From Pseudomonas sp. G2-4 (lineage in GTDB: Bacteria > Pseudomonadota > Gammaproteobacteria > Pseudomonadales > Pseudomonadaceae), in the NCBI RefSeq assembly GCF_030064125.1, contig NZ_CP125957.1, forward strand, positions 62,001 to 126,000: a DNA stretch of 64,000 bases, written 5' to 3'. The translations under genes were made by a program, and so were the position numbers. The notes under the pieces were generated by a model. It saw nothing but the letters and a program-made list of their open reading frames with translations. It ran no database searches and was not told the DNA's origin. Of the stretch, positions 61,021 to 64,000 are shown in pieces; the first letter of the stretch is position 1, and each line of letters opens with the position of its first letter.

Positions 61021-61085
61021 CGGGCATCCCTCATGTATGAAGCGGCGTCATGCTGGGCAGCATAGGCCAACTGCGGGGAGTATGA

Positions 61086-61135
61086 ACACAAAACCGGTGG
61101 AGAGGGAGCAAGCACCCTCGCCACCGGTTTTGTGT
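61086..61135 (-). terminator. Long terminator hairpin of lapA
   Basis: ACACAAAACCGGTGG (61086-61100) and CCACCGGTTTTGTGT (61121-61135) form a 15-bp stem, extended inward by GAGGG/CCCTC. On the minus strand it begins 5 bp after the lapA stop and ends in GGTTTTGTGTT. The inner loop resembles half of a second-family REP (GGGAGCAAGCaCCCTCGCCA). Confidence 0.8.
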
Positions 61136-61140
61136 CAGGT

Positions 61141-64000
61141 TCAGCTGTTGTTGTGATCGACCTTGATGGTCGGGTCACTGCCGGCGATCAACGAGTTCAG
61201 GTTGACGTTCGACCAGTTGTTGCCTTCGAGCTTGATCGTCACGTCCGGTGTGGCCGCTGCGCCGTTGGCCGCGTTGAACTGGCCGGTGGTGCTGACTTGC
61301 AAGGACGACACGCCATCGACCGTGCTGATTTTCAGGAAGTGGTCGATGGTGCTGCCGGTTTCGCCCTGCAACAGATCCCGCAGGTCGATCCGGTCGCCAT
61401 CGCCGGCCTTGAAGTCCTTGATCACGTCGTTGCCCGTATCACCGGACTTCCAGACAAAGGTGTCACCCCCCAGCCCACCGATCAGGGTGTCATTACCCTG
61501 ACCGCCGTTCAGCGTGTCGTTGCCAGTGCCTCCGAGCAGGATGTCATTGCCCTTGCCGCCACTGAGCGTGTCGTTGCCGCCTTGGCCGAAGATAATGTCA
61601 TTGCCACCGCCGCCGAGCAGCGTGTCGTTGCCATCATGTGCACCCGACACGTCGAACGCGGTGTAGTGCTCGGTGATGTACTGGTGCACGTTGCTGGTGG
61701 TGACTTTGCTGGCGTCCACGCCGCTCTGCTGGGCCACGAACGCCTGGATGGCCTGGTAACCCTCGCCAGTGACGCCGTTGAAGCTCACCAGGTCGCCGAA
61801 CAGGATGTCGTTGCCTTCGCCGCCGTTGACCGTGTCGGAGCCCGGCAGGGTCGCTTCGGTGTGGCCGATGATCGAATTCGCCAGGTCTTTCGGGTCGATG
61901 TTGGTCTGCGGTTTTGCATCCGAGTCGTATGGCTTGAGATCGGTCAGGGTCACGTCGCTGTTCAGGCCGATGGCCTCAACCGTGCTAAGGCCCTTGAGCA
62001 GCGTGAAGCTGTCGGACGAGCCGGCCGCCGAATCGACATAGTTCCAGTAGTCGGCATAGCCGGTGCCGCCCAGGTTCGACAGTTCAAAGGTGCCATTGCC
62101 CTCGGCATGCACCGTGCCCACATAGCTGTCGGTCCATTTCTTGCCGTTTTTGGTCGACAGGTACATCTCGCCGTTTTCGTAGATGGTGTACTTGTGCGTG
62201 CTGTCGATCGTCTGGCTGTAGAGCTTGCCGACGGTGTAATCGGCCGCACTCAATACGCTGTCGAGTTTGACGCTGCCGTACAACGTCGGGTTGGCCTGTT
62301 CGCCAGTCTGGTAGAAGGTCGGCTTGCCGTCGGTAATGAAATACGTCAGGTTTTTCGCGCCGGTATTGCTCAGGGCTTCGCTGCTGTTGAAGAAGTTCGC
62401 CGTGGTCTTGAACACGTCTTCGTAGTTGGTGCCGCCGCCGGAGACCATCGAATCCAGCACGCCTTTGAGCAGGGTCAACGCGCCCGGGTCGTTGAGGTTG
62501 ACCGAGACGCTCTTGTTCACCTGGTTGTCGAAGTCCGCCAGGAAGATGTTCACTGTCCCGGAGTTGCCACCCATGCTCTGCTTGAGGGTATTGAACACCG
62601 AGGTCAGCGAGTTCTTGGCTGCTGCAATGGACGCGTCGCTCATGCTGCCGGAGCTGTCGACCATGAACGCGATGTTGTAGTTGACGCCCGGCACTACGGT
62701 CAGCCCGCCAATGTCGGCGACCACGATGTCGTTGCCGTCGGTGCCGGTGACGTTGTCACTGCCCGACGTGGCGGTGACGGCGTTATAGGTTGCCGGGTGC
62801 ACGGTGACGGGGATCTGCGCCGTGCTCGTGGCCGAGCCGCCGAGGGCTTCGGTGGAGGTCGACGTCACGGTCAGGTTGAACTGGCCGTTGTAGTAGGTCG
62901 GCGGTGTCAGGGTCAGGCTGCCCAGGTTCCAGCCAGTAACCGAGGTCTCGCCGTTGCTGCCCACGGTCGCGGTGTGGCCGGCGCCGTCGCTCAGCACGCT
63001 GCCTTCCGGGATGCCGCCGACCTTCACGCTCAGGCTTTCGGAGCCGTCGGTATCGGTCAAGGCGGTGGTGATCTTCGACAGGTTCACGCTGGTGCCTTCG
63101 GCGCCTTCGTTGAGCTTGTAGCCGTCGTAGTAACCTTCGCCGTTGGTGCCATGCAAGTCGGAGACGGTCACGCCGGCATTCGCCAGGTCGGACACGCCGG
63201 TGTACAGCGGTATGCCGGCCCCGCTCAGGTCGACCGGTGTGCTGCCGTTGACCGACAGGTTCACGTCATAACTGCCCGGGCCGGTCTGGTTGTGGTGGTA
63301 GATGTCCAGGGTGTAGTAGCCGCTGGTGGTCGGCGTGAACGAGCCGTTCAGCTTGCCGCCCGCGCCCCAGGTAATGCCCGCCACGTCTTTGCCGCCGATA
63401 GTCACCAGCAGACTGTCGTCGCCGGTGCCGCTGAAGGTATAGACCTTGCCAGCTTCGAGGAAAATCAGGCCCGAGGTTTTCGACGCTGTACCGGCGTTTA
63501 CGTTGCTGTCGGACTGCACGTTGGTCACGGTGCTGCTGCTGTTCGGCGTGCCGGCAGCGTCGATCACCGATTTGAGCGTGCCGGCTGGCGCACCATTGCC
63601 ATCGCTGCCCAGGCCCGACAGGCCGGTCCAGACTTCCTTGATCAGGCCGGTAGAGGCCACGCTGTTGCCGGCCACGTTGAGGCTCGGTGCGTCGGCGACC
63701 GGGGTGATGTCGATCTTCACGGTACCGGTATTGCCCAGCGCCTGGCCGTCGGTTGGCTGGAATTGGATCTGTGCGTAATCAGACTTCTGGTTGCCCACGC
63801 CGCTCGGGTTGCCGTTGGCGCCGGATTCGTTGGCGTCCGGGGTGAAGCGCAGCTTGCCGGCGTCGATGTCGGCCTTGGTGAAGGTCTGGTTGTTGGCCAC
63901 GTCCTTCCAGGTCGCGCCGTCAAGGTATTGCAGCTTGCCATCACCCGGCAGTCCGGTGATTTTCACGCCTTGGCTGGCGGCGGAACTGTCCACGTCGCTG
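61141..64000 (-). CDS. lapA: Giant RTX adhesin LapA, C-terminal part
   Basis: The 3' end of a very long gene; about 950 residues are visible and the rest is outside the window. From the N-terminal side: the end of a cadherin-like repeat region ([20 protein letters not shown]), a PA14-like domain ([18 protein letters not shown]), a vWA domain with MIDAS motif DSSGSMS, RTX nonapeptide repeats ([20 protein letters not shown] and others) that bind calcium, and a C-terminal type I secretion signal (about the last 100 residues). LapA holds the cell to surfaces; LapG cuts it under LapD control, both encoded nearby. The LapG cleavage site is beyond the window. Confidence 0.9.
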   Translation of the reverse strand, partial: SDVDSSAASQGVKITGLPGDGKLQYLDGATWKDVANNQTFTKADIDAGKLRFTPDANESGANGNPSGVGNQKSDYAQIQFQPTDGQALGNTGTVKIDITPVADAPSLNVAGNSVASTGLIKEVWTGLSGLGSDGNGAPAGTLKSVIDAAGTPNSSSTVTNVQSDSNVNAGTASKTSGLIFLEAGKVYTFSGTGDDSLLVTIGGKDVAGITWGAGGKLNGSFTPTTSGYYTLDIYHHNQTGPGSYDVNLSVNGSTPVDLSGAGIPLYTGVSDLANAGVTVSDLHGTNGEGYYDGYKLNEGAEGTSVNLSKITTALTDTDGSESLSVKVGGIPEGSVLSDGAGHTATVGSNGETSVTGWNLGSLTLTPPTYYNGQFNLTVTSTSTEALGGSATSTAQIPVTVHPATYNAVTATSGSDNVTGTDGNDIVVADIGGLTVVPGVNYNIAFMVDSSGSMSDASIAAAKNSLTSVFNTLKQSMGGNSGTVNIFLADFDNQVNKSVSVNLNDPGALTLLKGVLDSMVSGGGTNYEDVFKTTANFFNSSEALSNTGAKNLTYFITDGKPTFYQTGEQANPTLYGSVKLDSVLSAADYTVGKLYSQTIDSTHKYTIYENGEMYLSTKNGKKWTDSYVGTVHAEGNGTFELSNLGGTGYADYWNYVDSAAGSSDSFTLLKGLSTVEAIGLNSDVTLTDLKPYDSDAKPQTNIDPKDLANSIIGHTEATLPGSDTVNGGEGNDILFGDLVSFNGVTGEGYQAIQAFVAQQSGVDASKVTTSNVHQYITEHYTAFDVSGAHDGNDTLLGGGGNDIIFGQGGNDTLSGGKGNDILLGGTGNDTLNGGQGNDTLIGGLGGDTFVWKSGDTGNDVIKDFKAGDGDRIDLRDLLQGETGSTIDHFLKISTVDGVSSLQVSTTGQFNAANGAAATPDVTIKLEGNNWSNVNLNSLIAGSDPTIKVDHNNS

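Overview
The window looks like a chromosomal segment of a Pseudomonas in the P. fluorescens group. The evidence is the lapA/lapG/lapD adhesin locus, a pvf/mgo-type signal cluster, a DesB-like desaturase, gabD-gabT, an oscA-sbp-cysTWA sulfate locus, high GC with G/C-ending codons, and dozens of Pseudomonas REP palindromes (cores GGGAGCGAGCTTGCTC and GGCGAGGGAGCTTGCTCCC), usually in inverted pairs.

Layout. 1-3742: end of a DUF799-type lipoprotein gene, a von Willebrand A lipoprotein, an ECF sigma factor and its probable membrane anti-sigma factor. 3743-5166: a scar with a 51-bp gene fragment, then a MarR-acetyltransferase fusion with its own operator. 5213-18587: a 13.4-kb genomic island in the 3' end of tRNA-Arg(CCG), bounded by a 45-bp tRNA repeat and carrying a tyrosine integrase, an AlpA-like regulator, a replication-like protein, a two-gene Kiwa (KwaA-KwaB) anti-phage system, a LOV-derived HWE histidine kinase with its response regulator, an Rcp1-type receiver, a glutathione transferase and several unknown genes. 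An integrase remnant inside it indicates two accreted elements. 18969-27920: GABA catabolism (gabD, gabT), an HDOD response regulator, a PAS-GGDEF cyclase, desB and a PAS-GGDEF-EAL protein. 28079-33166: a DUF6124 gene with a structured leader, then sulfate uptake. 33455-37526: a GMC-type dehydrogenase with small subunit and haem protein; the GMC subunit ends in a LecA-like lectin domain. 37657-45660: DUF962 protein, Crp/Fnr and AraC regulators, a fatty acid desaturase, and a FecI-FecR-receptor iron-uptake module with a Fur box. 45939-48950: chemoreceptor, then a 134-bp tandem REPIN array. 48991-54647: pvfABCD/mgoBCAD. 55335-64000: GntR regulator, lapG, lapD, a 761-bp inverted repeat, a second DUF6124 gene with the same leader architecture, a small conserved gene and the C-terminal part of LapA.

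How they work together: LapD is a c-di-GMP receptor that controls the LapG protease, which releases LapA from the cell surface; the cyclase and the GGDEF-EAL protein elsewhere in the window could feed the same second messenger. OscA, Sbp and CysTWA form a sulfur-starvation uptake unit. The pvf genes are expected to make a diazeniumdiolate-type signal.

Most interesting undescribed-looking item: the two DUF6124 genes (28079-28462 and 60035-60388) share a leader of about 230 nt in which three arms can form mutually exclusive pairings, one of them covering the ribosome-binding site. The base pairing is kept in both copies although the sequences differ. No database or folding program was used; family names come from reading the proteins.
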